A DNA stretch of 64,000 nt from Polycladidibacter stylochi (lineage in GTDB: Bacteria; Pseudomonadota; Alphaproteobacteria; Rhizobiales; Stappiaceae), in the NCBI RefSeq assembly GCF_001562055.1, contig NZ_LLWE01000025.1:124001-188000 (forward strand), in the 5' to 3' direction. The translations under genes were made by a program, and so were the position numbers. The first letter of the stretch is position 1; each line of letters opens with the position of its first letter. Under the pieces are notes generated by a model. The model was not told the DNA's origin and searched no databases. It saw only the letters and a list, made by a program, of their open reading frames with translations. Shown here piece by piece: positions 43,701 to 51,042 of the stretch.

Positions 43701-45983
43701 GTAACCGGTCGCTTAAACGCCGAAGGTGAAAAATCGACCAAAATCATCGAAGAGTCGGTTGATAAGATCCGCGACTTGCTCGCAGGCGAATCCGCCGAAG
43801 TTAGAACCCGCGTCTTCGCAGTTATTGAAGAGGCTGCGGGAACGCTATCTGACCGCGTCCATGCCGTTTCAGAAGAATTGTTGCAAAAGGCAACCAACCT
43901 CAACGAAGCCTTTGGAACCCGTTCTTCAGAACTTTCCAGCATTATCAGCAAGGATGGTAATGATTTGATCGTGGCCATTGAGGAAAGAGCCGAAGGTCTC
44001 ACCTCGCGCGTTGAAAAAGTTCAAAGCGCGATCCTTGATGCCGTGAACGTGAAGGGCAAAGAGATGGTGGACAACTTCGCTCGCTCGGGCGTTGATGCCA
44101 CCAAAACAATGGTTGAAGCTGGTGAAAAACTGACCAATGCCATTGATGAGCGTGCCTTGGCTGCAACCAGCTCGCTAGAAACAGCCCACGATAGTTTTGC
44201 AAAACAGGTCGAGCAGCTCGTAACAACACTGGATGAGCGCGGCGATATGGCAGCAAAAGCCATGGTCAACACCCGCGAACGTCTGGAAAAAGATGTCACG
44301 AAACTACTCACCGCCACGGCTAAGCAGGGAGTTGAAATAACCAACAACCTGCAACAAAGTAGCGAGCAAGCGGCAAGTACTTTGGGCGATGCCGTGACGC
44401 AGATTAAAGAAACTATCGATCAGCACTCGCAAGAAGCCGTTGGCAAGTTGCAAACCACTAACGGCCAGCTTTCCAATGAAATTGCGAAAATTATCGAGCA
44501 ACTGGAAGGTACAAACGCCTCGCTTGGTACCATTTTGGCAACCGCCGGCAGTAACCTGACCGATGTGGAAGGTGGCCTGGCTCAACGCGCCGAAGAGTTC
44601 CGCACAGCCATTGATCGGGCTGTAAACCAGACCGAACAAGCCAACTCAACCATTGAGGCACAAGTTGAGCTGCTGCGAGAAAGCACAACTTCCGTTCTGG
44701 AAGATGCTGCCAAAATCACCAAGGGTATGGATGATCAGAACCAACAGCTTGCCAAGTCTATTCTTGATCTGGAAGACGCCAATACAGCTGTTGAAAGCCG
44801 CATTACAGATCGCCGCTTGGCAATTGAGGCCCTTTCCCAGACCTTGATTGAAAAGACATCCGGGGTTGAGGAATTGATGTCCACCTACACCGGAAACCTT
44901 GGCGATGTGCTGGAAGCTGCCGACGACAAAGCACGTCAGGTTGCGGGCATGCTGAAAGCCGCAGCAGAAGCAGCCACCAAATCCGTATCCGAACAGTTTG
45001 AAAGCATGCGGATGACGGCGGGTGTGGAAAGCCAGAAAGCAAGGGACAGCATTCGCGCTTCACAAGATGAAATCATCGGCGATATGCAAAAAACCCTTTC
45101 CGATGCTGCTGGCCAGTTTATCCAGACCACCACGCAAATGCGCGAAGTCGCTTTCCAGGTACACCAAGAACTGGAGGCAACAAGGCAAGAGCTGAATGCG
45201 GGCCTCTTGGCATTGCCAGAAGAAGCTGAAGCCTCTACCTCCGCATTGCGCCGCGTTGTCACAGACCAGGTGAAAGCACTTGAAGAGCTGTCAATGATTG
45301 TTGCCAAACAGTCTTCACAGCTTGATGTTTCCGCTCCTGGCGAAACCCGGACGCTTGCCAACCCGGAAGCTTCCCACACAAGAGCGACAACCCCTCCTGC
45401 CCCGCGCCCGGCAACACGTAAGGCCAGCGCACAAAAAGCAGAAGCAGCTCCGGCAAAAGCGGCAAAACCTGCGGCAACGAAAACCAGAGCGGCAAAGGCA
45501 AAAGAAGAGCCACAAGGCACTCAACCAGTCGATGAAAAAGGCTGGATGAGTGATTTGCTCCGCCGTGCTTCAAATGAAGCTGAGGAAAACCGCAAGAACG
45601 CAGGCCGCCAGAGCAGCCAGCCAACACGTTCTCCAAAACATGTGGTTGAGTCCTTAAATTCACTCAGCATGGATATTGCCCGCTCTGTCGATCATGAAAC
45701 ATTTGTTGATCTATGGGAGCGCTACAAACGCGGGGAACGGGACGTCTTCACACGCCGCCTTTACACGCTACAAGGCCAGCAGACATTTGACGAAATCAAG
45801 AAAAAGTACAAGCAAGATGGCGAATTCCGAGGCGCTGTTGAACAGTACATCAAGGATTTCGAACAACTGCTAACCCAAGTGTCTCGCAACGATAAAGACA
45901 ACAAAATGGCACAAACCTACCTCACCTCGGATACAGGCAAGGTTTACACCATGCTGGCTCACGCCAGTGGCCGTTTTGATTGA
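37764..45983 (+). CDS. Giant apolipoprotein-like protein, GPR/RgsE type (polar growth)
   Basis: The product has 2739 residues. Residues 1-105 are acidic then basic and probably disordered. Two transmembrane helices follow (about 110-130 and 152-174), then a linker helix and a coiled coil to about 272. Next comes an uninterrupted array of 11-residue units (274-2154), a further helical region (2155-2470), and an Ala/Pro/Lys-rich linker (about 2520-2595). The C-terminal globular domain holds SLSMDIARSVDHETF, YKRGERDVFTRRLYTLQGQ and SDTGKVYTMLAHASGRFD. This matches proteins called apolipoprotein A1/A4/E domain proteins in Hyphomicrobiales, including Agrobacterium GPR (growth pole ring) and Sinorhizobium RgsE, needed for polar growth. 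It is several hundred residues longer than GPR. GAGG precedes the ATG. Orthology is my inference from architecture and order-level signs. Confidence 0.87.
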   Translation: MANTPKAKAPSEVALSAVEEALSSGFGAMEDQDALFESDSKKVDQEVKDEASAEKPKLSEEKLQEKLSDKSTRPERKRNRGSRPPAASNDDRQSVASLMIAMQAKPSLAPYWFAFALTVVWAGLGAVFARSSFDINWAAITNFTEFASSPSLVLATVAIVIPVLFFWMMAFMIWRAQEMRNVARSMSEVAMRLAEPEDFARESILNVGQAIRREVQAMGDGIERSIARAGELEVILHKEVASLENSYNDNEVKIRRLVDELVSQREAIQLNASLVKETISGTHEGLASQLSSTSEEFASSVDRARERLTTAIEAELEKLTARIEEQMSDARESFVGSGSEMLTSLTSRSDDYVERLTSTGTELVDTLTNSGKELSATLSERGKEVNDTFTKSANKFVDGLTTRGDELNARLAETSDSLVDTLNARSDEMNNALSATGDRIEDALEARSNQVSELLTQKGQMLGKSLKRAGEGLADTVVDSTEALRIALENKGDNLTSEIERTANSVTKRFVETSEQLNATLNNTATGVTERFNAASVDLNTTLSSGLEEFNENVSAVSTQLKDTLITTTVEVTDSIHDANSTLQTTVASGVTHINETVVSASGQLSTTVTTGLEEFNENVSSVSAQLHESLRATTSDVTQRIEASSTELSASLSYGMTNITDTVSRSTSQLNNVLSASLKDFNDSATSASSQLAETLYATTANVTDSIATTNEEINATLGVGITRITDKVAEMQEQMGETLTTSLTAFSEGVDGANQRLSDSLQATTSEIAGKIGSVNEELGITLTSGVNHINQTLQDTTNTLDSTVTTGVNTLTSSLSAASDDLKQNLEKTSSDVTDKVVTVNAELTETLANGVTAVNQSVSSATGKLKDSLEATSTSVTGKVTQVNAELEQALASGIASLTSAMSTASGELTDTLNVTTSEMTGKMGSINNELGTTLETGLTTINRTVNDTTERLTTTLNETSATVHENLTTASRTLNTSVSEALENVSNSVDGMNRQVGATLASGLSTLNQSLGESTMQLDEALTASTEQATSQMSSARNTLVETVSSSLKDVSEKVTSMNAMVDTTLSTGLSSLTNAVDTATERLDNTLTNTTDRVSSDLNNASDSLRDTVATSLNDVSEKVDTMNNTVSTTLSTGISAMNEAVETASSRLQVSLNDTSTRVAGELNTAHSELNDTLNSKLGQIDQTLTSANAQLDNTLATGVSSINETVTSATQNINAKVSATTTELSEHLGSESDRLTVSISDTVNALTNRVGEANSSLEAHLSHTLEGITTRFMGAGEKLHEQLRNSGEEINTNISETGGQLITTITARSNDIITNVDERFENLDFALRETGSKVSEGIAERGREINENIAVNCSEVIDTFTNRSKEVSEVLSGAGESIVEDLSLRSSEIVGRLSDTSTSFSKTISTDTSEFVERLDDISARIHESITVNGAALDETLANRGAELALLIENKAVDFKVAMETVSGEITGSLGQRTDELTVKLADTGTELARLIGSRSERLTDELNEISDKFTDTLDLKGGHLTANLGARLTEMDQLVGDKGNELVQSLDLRSQNLSASIDSRLNTLDNTLEERTSAFESTLDSRAGTLSDTLQSRTHELNETLETRTTVVVNAIEAGTELLSSTLEEQTVSVAKILEDKTDIIAVNLATKVEAAGDTMTSKAEEITEGLSVRTANIEQSISSSLENFDKTVGDKVEAAATVISDKAEHLAGSMSNGAERIDHALDARARQISETLVARTREIASAFKEGQEEMTDALDSRLEEAGKVIIRQSEQMTDALTNRVDEINITLGAKVSDVADTLDTRASALESILSERVEAISNKIGGESEKAASILTEALSEITGSLNTESERAREIILDVVAKASQALDEERTKTQETVTETMLALSGTISSEGEKTVASVNETMASAKGSLTGESTAVRDLVLATVEEAAKSMTVEAENARAAYAQTLAQMSTNLATETQDARDGMLAAIEDVTGRLNAEGEKSTKIIEESVDKIRDLLAGESAEVRTRVFAVIEEAAGTLSDRVHAVSEELLQKATNLNEAFGTRSSELSSIISKDGNDLIVAIEERAEGLTSRVEKVQSAILDAVNVKGKEMVDNFARSGVDATKTMVEAGEKLTNAIDERALAATSSLETAHDSFAKQVEQLVTTLDERGDMAAKAMVNTRERLEKDVTKLLTATAKQGVEITNNLQQSSEQAASTLGDAVTQIKETIDQHSQEAVGKLQTTNGQLSNEIAKIIEQLEGTNASLGTILATAGSNLTDVEGGLAQRAEEFRTAIDRAVNQTEQANSTIEAQVELLRESTTSVLEDAAKITKGMDDQNQQLAKSILDLEDANTAVESRITDRRLAIEALSQTLIEKTSGVEELMSTYTGNLGDVLEAADDKARQVAGMLKAAAEAATKSVSEQFESMRMTAGVESQKARDSIRASQDEIIGDMQKTLSDAAGQFIQTTTQMREVAFQVHQELEATRQELNAGLLALPEEAEASTSALRRVVTDQVKALEELSMIVAKQSSQLDVSAPGETRTLANPEASHTRATTPPAPRPATRKASAQKAEAAPAKAAKPAATKTRAAKAKEEPQGTQPVDEKGWMSDLLRRASNEAEENRKNAGRQSSQPTRSPKHVVESLNSLSMDIARSVDHETFVDLWERYKRGERDVFTRRLYTLQGQQTFDEIKKKYKQDGEFRGAVEQYIKDFEQLLTQVSRNDKDNKMAQTYLTSDTGKVYTMLAHASGRFD
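38583..44225 (+). repeat. 171 tandem 11-residue (33-bp) units in the giant gene
   Basis: Residues 274-2154 divide into exactly 171 units of 11 residues with no insertion or deletion. The pattern has hydrophobic residues at unit positions 2, 6 and often 9 or 10 (for example ELTETLANGVT, AVNQSVSSATG, KLKDSLEATST). This hendecad spacing (4,3,4) favours long amphipathic or right-handed coiled helices. Between about residues 540 and 1180 units group into 44-residue (132-bp) super-repeats. Units are diverged, so it is not a recent DNA expansion. Before about residue 1200 units are Ser/Thr/Asn-rich; later ones are Glu/Lys/Arg/Ala-rich. Confidence 0.93.
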
Positions 45984-46005
45984 TCGTGCAAGCACCGACA
46001 ACGTT

Positions 46006-46034
46006 AAAAGGGCCGCCCATTGGGTGGCCCTTTT
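46006..46034 (+). terminator. Intrinsic terminator of the giant gene
   Basis: AAAAGGGCCGCCC / GGGTGGCCCTTTT stem (one G-T pair) with an ATT loop, followed by CTTT, 23 bp after the stop codon. Confidence 0.9.
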
Positions 46035-46067
46035 CTTTGGAAGAAATCAAAGCGAAGTTCAGAGCTT

Positions 46068-47084
46068 TTAACGAGCAGGCTCTTGTGTATTTGAAAACTC
46101 GAGCACATCTTTTGATAGCTTGGTCTCTAAACGAGCCAAGTGTGAAGCTTTTGTCAAAAGAACTTGGCAAGCATCGCGCCACGAGGGATCATCTTCATAA
46201 AGCGCTGTTTTCAAATAGGCCGCGGTCAAACGCTGCACAATAGCAAGGCGATCTGGGTCCTCATCTGCTGTTTCCTTGGCATCATATCCAGCAATACCCC
46301 CAAGGCCATGTTGTCCGCCAGTTAAACTCAGAAGGTATTCGCAGCCCGGCCCATGTTCATAAGCTGCGCGATACCACTCAGGGCCACGTACAGTCATAAA
46401 GGGATTGAGATCCTCACTTCCGACCACACAAAGAGATTGTGTCGTTAGATAGGAGTAATCAGGGTTAAGCTCGGGAAAATTCTCTTTTGCAAATGCACTC
46501 AACTCTTCGCCCCCATTGCCAGGGGGAGCGAGTAAAACACCCGCTTTCACTCTAGGTTCAAGAACATTAACATCAATTTCTTGAGCATTGGCAGGGTTTG
46601 TCAGCCTTGCGCCAAGCAACATGCCAATAGTCTGACCTCCCATCGAATGCCCAACAGCTGCAATACGCTGATGATCCAAGCGCCCGGCAAGCAAAGGGGT
46701 TATTCTTTCAATTATGCTCAAGCTATCCAGTATATGTTTCATCTCCAGAACCCGCATGTGCCAGAATAATGGCGCTCCGGCTTCACTATGCGCCAATCCG
46801 GCAACCTTGGAGTTTGCATGCGTTGGCTGAATAACGACAAAGCCCTGTTCGGCATAAAAATTCGCAAGTGGTGTGTACCCATCCTTAGAAGGAAGATAAA
46901 GTGAAGGTCCATCACCATGCGATAGCAGGATAATAGGAAGCCCACGACCTTGAACAGGCATTGTAATGCTCAACTCCAAAGGGACGCTACGAAACTCAGG
47001 GTGTAAGATCACTGGATTAATGACAACAGTTTGCTTAGGAACCCCTAAAGGAATTTGGCTCGCAACTTTTAGAAGATTATTCAT
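46068..47084 (-). CDS. Alpha/beta hydrolase (PAF-acetylhydrolase/dienelactone hydrolase-like)
   Basis: From the ATG at 47084 (AGG 9 nt upstream) the product has 338 residues; the frame to 47117 is an unlikely extension. It has the oxyanion region LPIILLSHGDG near 49-59, the nucleophile elbow GHSMGG with Ser147, and a likely catalytic His in TGGQHGLGG. No signal peptide is seen. The family hydrolyses esters or lipids; the substrate is unknown. It is divergent from a TetR-type regulator across a 159-bp gap holding a 43-bp palindrome, so it is probably the regulator's target, possibly induced by a xenobiotic ester. Confidence 0.85.
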   Translation of the reverse strand: MNNLLKVASQIPLGVPKQTVVINPVILHPEFRSVPLELSITMPVQGRGLPIILLSHGDGPSLYLPSKDGYTPLANFYAEQGFVVIQPTHANSKVAGLAHSEAGAPLFWHMRVLEMKHILDSLSIIERITPLLAGRLDHQRIAAVGHSMGGQTIGMLLGARLTNPANAQEIDVNVLEPRVKAGVLLAPPGNGGEELSAFAKENFPELNPDYSYLTTQSLCVVGSEDLNPFMTVRGPEWYRAAYEHGPGCEYLLSLTGGQHGLGGIAGYDAKETADEDPDRLAIVQRLTAAYLKTALYEDDPSWRDACQVLLTKASHLARLETKLSKDVLEFSNTQEPAR

Positions 47085-47145
47085 GATATGGACCTGATAA
47101 GTGAAGAAGTAATACAAAACGATAAATTGAGTGGCCCAACTTCAT

Positions 47146-47188
47146 AAGTGGAACACTGATCCATTTAATACGGATCAACGTTCCACTT
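47146..47188. promoter_or_regulatory. 43-bp palindromic operator between hydrolase and TetR genes
   Basis: AAGTGGAAC-AC-TGATCC on the left and GGATCA-AC-GTTCCACTT on the right form a dyad (15 of 17 positions per arm) around a 9-bp AT-rich centre. It lies 56 bp before the TetR start and 62 bp before the hydrolase start. It fits a double or extended TetR operator. Confidence 0.75.
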
Positions 47189-47243
47189 GTCAATACTATA
47201 AGATTTCACAGCCTATTATTTCATTATTTCGAAAGGAAACAGC

Positions 47244-47837
47244 TTGGCTTCCCAAACCCAGAATTCAAAACCCAAAGCACTAAGGTTAGACGCTCGCAGA
47301 AATGAAGATGCGATACTAGAAGCTGCAAAATCTCTTTTTATGGAAAAAGGCGTCAATGTACCGGTAAGAGAAATAGCAAGCCAAGCCGGAGTTGGTATTG
47401 GCACCACATATAGAAGGTTCCCGAAACGCTCAGACCTAATTACAGCCGTATTTAAAAGAGAAGTCGATGCATGTGCCCAAAGCGCGGAAGAGCTATTGAG
47501 CACCAATTCTCCTACTGCTGCCCTATCACATTGGCTAAAGCAATACGCAGAATTCATTGCAACAAAAAAAGGGATGGCAGAGGCACTACATTCGGGTGAT
47601 CAAGCTTATCAGGCATTGCCGGACTATTTTCGTGCCAAATTCGAGCCTGCCCTAAGTGAACTATTAGCAAAGGCAGCACTTGCTGGCGAAATGCGCGACG
47701 ATATTCCAGCTTTTGACATTTTACGCGCAATTGGCAACTTATCTGTCGCGCAAGGTGAGGACAGCAAACGCCACATTAACATGATGATTGATTTACTAAT
47801 CGATGGTCTTTGCTCAATGAAACACGTAGAAACTTGA
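47244..47837 (+). CDS. TetR family transcriptional regulator
   Basis: The 197-residue product has a TetR HTH domain at about 18-64 (AILEAAKSLFMEKGVNVPVREIASQAGVGIGTTYRRFPKRSDLI) and a helical ligand domain with family features (KGMAEALHSGDQA). The start is TTG with AAAGGAAAC upstream. It probably represses itself and the divergent hydrolase through the 43-bp palindrome. The ligand is unknown. Confidence 0.93.
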   Translation: MASQTQNSKPKALRLDARRNEDAILEAAKSLFMEKGVNVPVREIASQAGVGIGTTYRRFPKRSDLITAVFKREVDACAQSAEELLSTNSPTAALSHWLKQYAEFIATKKGMAEALHSGDQAYQALPDYFRAKFEPALSELLAKAALAGEMRDDIPAFDILRAIGNLSVAQGEDSKRHINMMIDLLIDGLCSMKHVET

Positions 47838-47893
47838 CAATAATTTCAACAAATTACTTCAACACTACACATAGCATCGGCTATACCAAAAGC

Positions 47894-48490
47894 TCATGCA
47901 CCAAGTCTGGTGAGCACCCAGCCCGTCATATCGAGAAGGACCTGATCACTCGCAGCATTAAGCGCATCAACCCCATCATTAACCGCAAGGGTCTTGGCCG
48001 GCACTTGGCTGCGGAATAAGCGGTAGGCAACAGTTTTCCCATTATGGTCGTTCACCAGGCGCACCGCCACTTCAACAAGAGCTTGTTTAGGTTGGGTCTG
48101 CACTTCAAAACGGCGAATAGTTGTCTGCAGTTGATAATCAATCAACAATCCCTGCCCTGGTAAGGCAACACCGTTCAGCCCGCCGGTATCTTCCAAAGCA
48201 GCAACCAAATTAGCTTGAAAAACCTTGGGTAAACTATCACTCCAAGCCACCTTAGGGTAATAGGTGTAACTGGGGCCAACCTCGCTAACCGCAATATGGC
48301 TGGTGTCAAGTGCTTGCAAAGCAATCGGCTGAGCGACCAGTATTTGCTGTGAACGTGCCTTCCCTCTAAACTGCGAGGTGTCAGGAGAGCTCAAGCCGTA
48401 GAGCACATCAGGCCCGCTAGCAGCACATGCCGCCAAACCTAAAAGCAGCACACCCGAAACATAGTTTTTAAAACTGGCTATCCCTGACAC
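47894..48490 (-). CDS. ABC transport auxiliary lipoprotein (PqiC-like)
   Basis: The 198-residue product from the GTG at 48490 (AAAGG 9 nt upstream) has a lipoprotein signal with lipobox LAAC (LLGLAACAASG). A PqiC-like domain follows with VAWSDSLPKVFQANLVAALE and QLQTTIRRFEV. In MCE systems such lipoproteins contact the outer membrane and receive the lipid tunnel. It is the last gene of the mlaE-mlaF-mlaD operon, 74 bp after mlaD. A TTG at 48499 is a weaker alternative start. Confidence 0.88.
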   Translation of the reverse strand: MSGIASFKNYVSGVLLLGLAACAASGPDVLYGLSSPDTSQFRGKARSQQILVAQPIALQALDTSHIAVSEVGPSYTYYPKVAWSDSLPKVFQANLVAALEDTGGLNGVALPGQGLLIDYQLQTTIRRFEVQTQPKQALVEVAVRLVNDHNGKTVAYRLFRSQVPAKTLAVNDGVDALNAASDQVLLDMTGWVLTRLGA

Positions 48491-48564
48491 AACAGGCAAC
48501 CTTTCAATAAATTTTCATTAACTCTTATAGCTCTAGGAGATCTTACGGTAAAAATCAAAGAGTT

Positions 48565-50217
48565 TCACCGTCGTTTTGGACCGTTAAAAACCGGTGTGTC
48601 TTCGCCGCCAAAAATCACCCGGTTTGGATTCCTGTCAAAATTGGCAGCTGCACGTTCGATCTCTTTAAGCGTTCGACTGAGCTGTTGCATCGCTGCAGAA
48701 AACTCACTCGGCCCCTTGGCGCTAAACCGGCGTAAATTCGTCGTTATAGGTCCAATGCTTTCATCAAGCTTTTCCGCAACCTTGCGAATAGCCTCAAAAG
48801 CCTTTGTAGCCTCGCCAATCAGCCCTTGGCCCCCTTCCGAGTTTACCATGCCATCAACACTCGTCATCAGACCGTCCAGCTTGTCAGAGGCTTTACTCAG
48901 GTTGCCACTAACATGCTTTGCATCCGTTATGACTTGATCGATATCTCCCTTGCGCTCAGCAACACCGCTTGCAAGTGTATCAACCGATTGCGCTGCACTG
49001 GCAAAGTCATCCAGCGCCTGTTCAACCTTGCCACTCTTACCAGCAAGAGAGGCCGTAACCTGCTCAATATCGCCTATAATATTTGAGAGTTTGTTTTGGT
49101 CCACTGCTTGGCTAATACCGCTAATATTCGTTGCAGCATCACGCACGTTAACAACAGCTTCATCTGTATTTTTCAAGATGTTTTTAAACCGCCCCTTTTC
49201 GCCAGCAACTTCGGCTGTAACCGCGGCAGCATCACGTGTGATATCACGGCTGGAGACAACAATTTCATCCATCTCACGCTCACGCGATTTCATAAGCTTG
49301 CCAAGGCTAGCAGCACCTGCCATCACATCTTGAACCTGCTCAGGCTTCACGGCTGTAAGAATCTGGTCCACACCACTTAAGCTCTTGTTGAGCCCTTCAC
49401 CAAACCGGTCAAACTGCTTTGTTGCCTTTTTGATATCTGTAACCGCCTCGTTAATACCTGTTCCAGATTTTGCCAAATCTGCTGTAAGCGTTTCTGTATT
49501 CTCGACAATTTTACCCAGCTTATCGGGTGGAACATTGGCAAGCAGGACCTCACCACGGTCCACCAGATTACCAATACGACCTGAGAGATCGGTTATCGCC
49601 TTGGATGTATCGGAAATATTGCCCATGAAGCTTCTCACACCATCCGAGTTGGCCGCCAATGCATCACTAAACTTGGCAAAGTTTTGTATACCGCGCTTAA
49701 TGTCGGGTTTACTATCTGCAACCAAAACATCAATATTGCCCAAAGTTTGGTCTGCCTTGCGCAAAATATCCTTGGCCCCTTGCAAAAGGTCTTCAAACTG
49801 GGAACGCTGCGCATAAATAACTGGAACTTCGTCGTCTTCAGCATCAAACAAAGGCTCAGCAAGTTGCGAGCCACCGGTTAAGTCCACATAGGCAACACCA
49901 GTAAGCCCGGTAAAGCCCAAAGTGGCCACGCTATCCTTACGCAGCGGTGTGCTCACATCAACCCGCACGGTTGCAATCACCAGCTTGGGGTTTGTCGGGT
50001 CAAAAGTTAAATTGGTAACATCGCCAATTTTGATGCCGTTAAATAAGACACTCCCCCCCTTGGGTAAGCCGGTAACAGCACCGGGGAAAACCACTTTGAT
50101 ATCACGCTTTTCCGTGCCTTCACTTGAGCTCATAAGCCAAAAAGTGAAGATAAACATTGATGCAATAACGGCAAGAACAAAACTGCCTATAACCAATGTA
50201 TTGGCCCGGGTTTCCAT
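48565..50217 (-). CDS. mlaD: MlaD-like MCE protein, long form
   Basis: MCE proteins bind and pass phospholipids between membranes. The 550-residue product has one N-terminal transmembrane helix (about 8-29) and one MCE domain (about 38-116, FPGAVTGLPKGGSVLFNGIKIG). A very long helical tail (about 140-530) consists of short repeated amphipathic helices. E. coli MlaD has 183 residues, so this long form, common in alphaproteobacteria, may use the tail as a periplasm-spanning tube, as in LetB or PqiB-type assemblies. It starts 9 bp after mlaF. Confidence 0.92.
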   Translation of the reverse strand: METRANTLVIGSFVLAVIASMFIFTFWLMSSSEGTEKRDIKVVFPGAVTGLPKGGSVLFNGIKIGDVTNLTFDPTNPKLVIATVRVDVSTPLRKDSVATLGFTGLTGVAYVDLTGGSQLAEPLFDAEDDEVPVIYAQRSQFEDLLQGAKDILRKADQTLGNIDVLVADSKPDIKRGIQNFAKFSDALAANSDGVRSFMGNISDTSKAITDLSGRIGNLVDRGEVLLANVPPDKLGKIVENTETLTADLAKSGTGINEAVTDIKKATKQFDRFGEGLNKSLSGVDQILTAVKPEQVQDVMAGAASLGKLMKSREREMDEIVVSSRDITRDAAAVTAEVAGEKGRFKNILKNTDEAVVNVRDAATNISGISQAVDQNKLSNIIGDIEQVTASLAGKSGKVEQALDDFASAAQSVDTLASGVAERKGDIDQVITDAKHVSGNLSKASDKLDGLMTSVDGMVNSEGGQGLIGEATKAFEAIRKVAEKLDESIGPITTNLRRFSAKGPSEFSAAMQQLSRTLKEIERAAANFDRNPNRVIFGGEDTPVFNGPKRR

Positions 50218-50226
50218 ATGCTATCC

Positions 50227-51039
50227 TCACACCCTTTTCAGGGCGCGTGCCCCACAAAAATAATTTTGTACCCAAGGGTGGTCGAATGCCATCATATCCT
50301 CAAGAGTACCGTCAACTAAAACTCTACGATCACCAAGAACCGCAATACGATCGCAAATACTGTGCAAACTATCCAGATCGTGCGTAACCATATAAACCGT
50401 TAATCCCAGTGTTTCCCTTAGCTTGGCAATCAAATCGTCAAATTCGGCTGCGCCAATCGGGTCTAGCCCCGAGGTGGGCTCATCCAAAAACACCAATTCA
50501 GGATCCAGTGCTAACGAGCGGGCAAGAGCTGCCCGTTTAATCATACCGCCAGAAAGCTCCGACGGATACTTATCCGCAGCTTCCCGCGGCAACCCAACCA
50601 TCTCGACTTTTAAAACCGCGAGCTCATCCATGAGCTTTTGCGGTAGCTTGAGATACTCGCGCATGGGAACTTGAATGTTTTGCCGTACTGTGAGCGAGGA
50701 AAAGAGCGCGCCTTGTTGAAACAATACACCCCAACGGCGTTCAACGTATTTACGTTCCCGCTCGCTGATTTTCTCCAATTGCCGACCGAAAACAGTAATT
50801 GCACCGGATTGCTTACGATTAAGCCCTAATATCGTGCGCATCAACACTGATTTGCCCATACCGGAACCGCCAACAAACCCCAAAATTTCACCGCGATACA
50901 AATCAAGGCTCAGGTGTTGTAAAACCGAAAAGCCGCTAAAAGAGACACTGATCTTATCGGCCCTTAAAATCACTTCGCGGCCGCTTTGATCAAGAATGCA
51001 GTCCATAGGCTTATTGTCTTTGCTTACATGCGCAATCAT
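50227..51039 (-). CDS. mlaF: MlaF-like ABC transporter ATPase
   Basis: ATPase of a lipid ABC transporter. The 270-residue product has Walker A at 57-64 (GGSGMGKS), the Q-loop LFQQGALFSSLT, the signature at 162-166 (LSGGM, then IKRAALARSLALDP), Walker B at 182-189 (LVFLDEPT) and the switch His in VTHDLDSL. It begins 3 bp after the mlaE stop. Together with MlaE, MlaD and the lipoprotein it makes a complete inner-membrane module; a soluble MlaC carrier is absent from this operon. Confidence 0.95.
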   Translation of the reverse strand: MIAHVSKDNKPMDCILDQSGREVILRADKISVSFSGFSVLQHLSLDLYRGEILGFVGGSGMGKSVLMRTILGLNRKQSGAITVFGRQLEKISERERKYVERRWGVLFQQGALFSSLTVRQNIQVPMREYLKLPQKLMDELAVLKVEMVGLPREAADKYPSELSGGMIKRAALARSLALDPELVFLDEPTSGLDPIGAAEFDDLIAKLRETLGLTVYMVTHDLDSLHSICDRIAVLGDRRVLVDGTLEDMMAFDHPWVQNYFCGARALKRV

Positions 51040-51042
51040 CCA

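Noticed and set aside
38583-44225. 33-bp and 132-bp periodicity as a CRISPR array or satellite DNA
   Set aside because: Units are diverged, in frame and without identical repeats plus unique spacers; the period is that of the encoded 11-residue protein unit.
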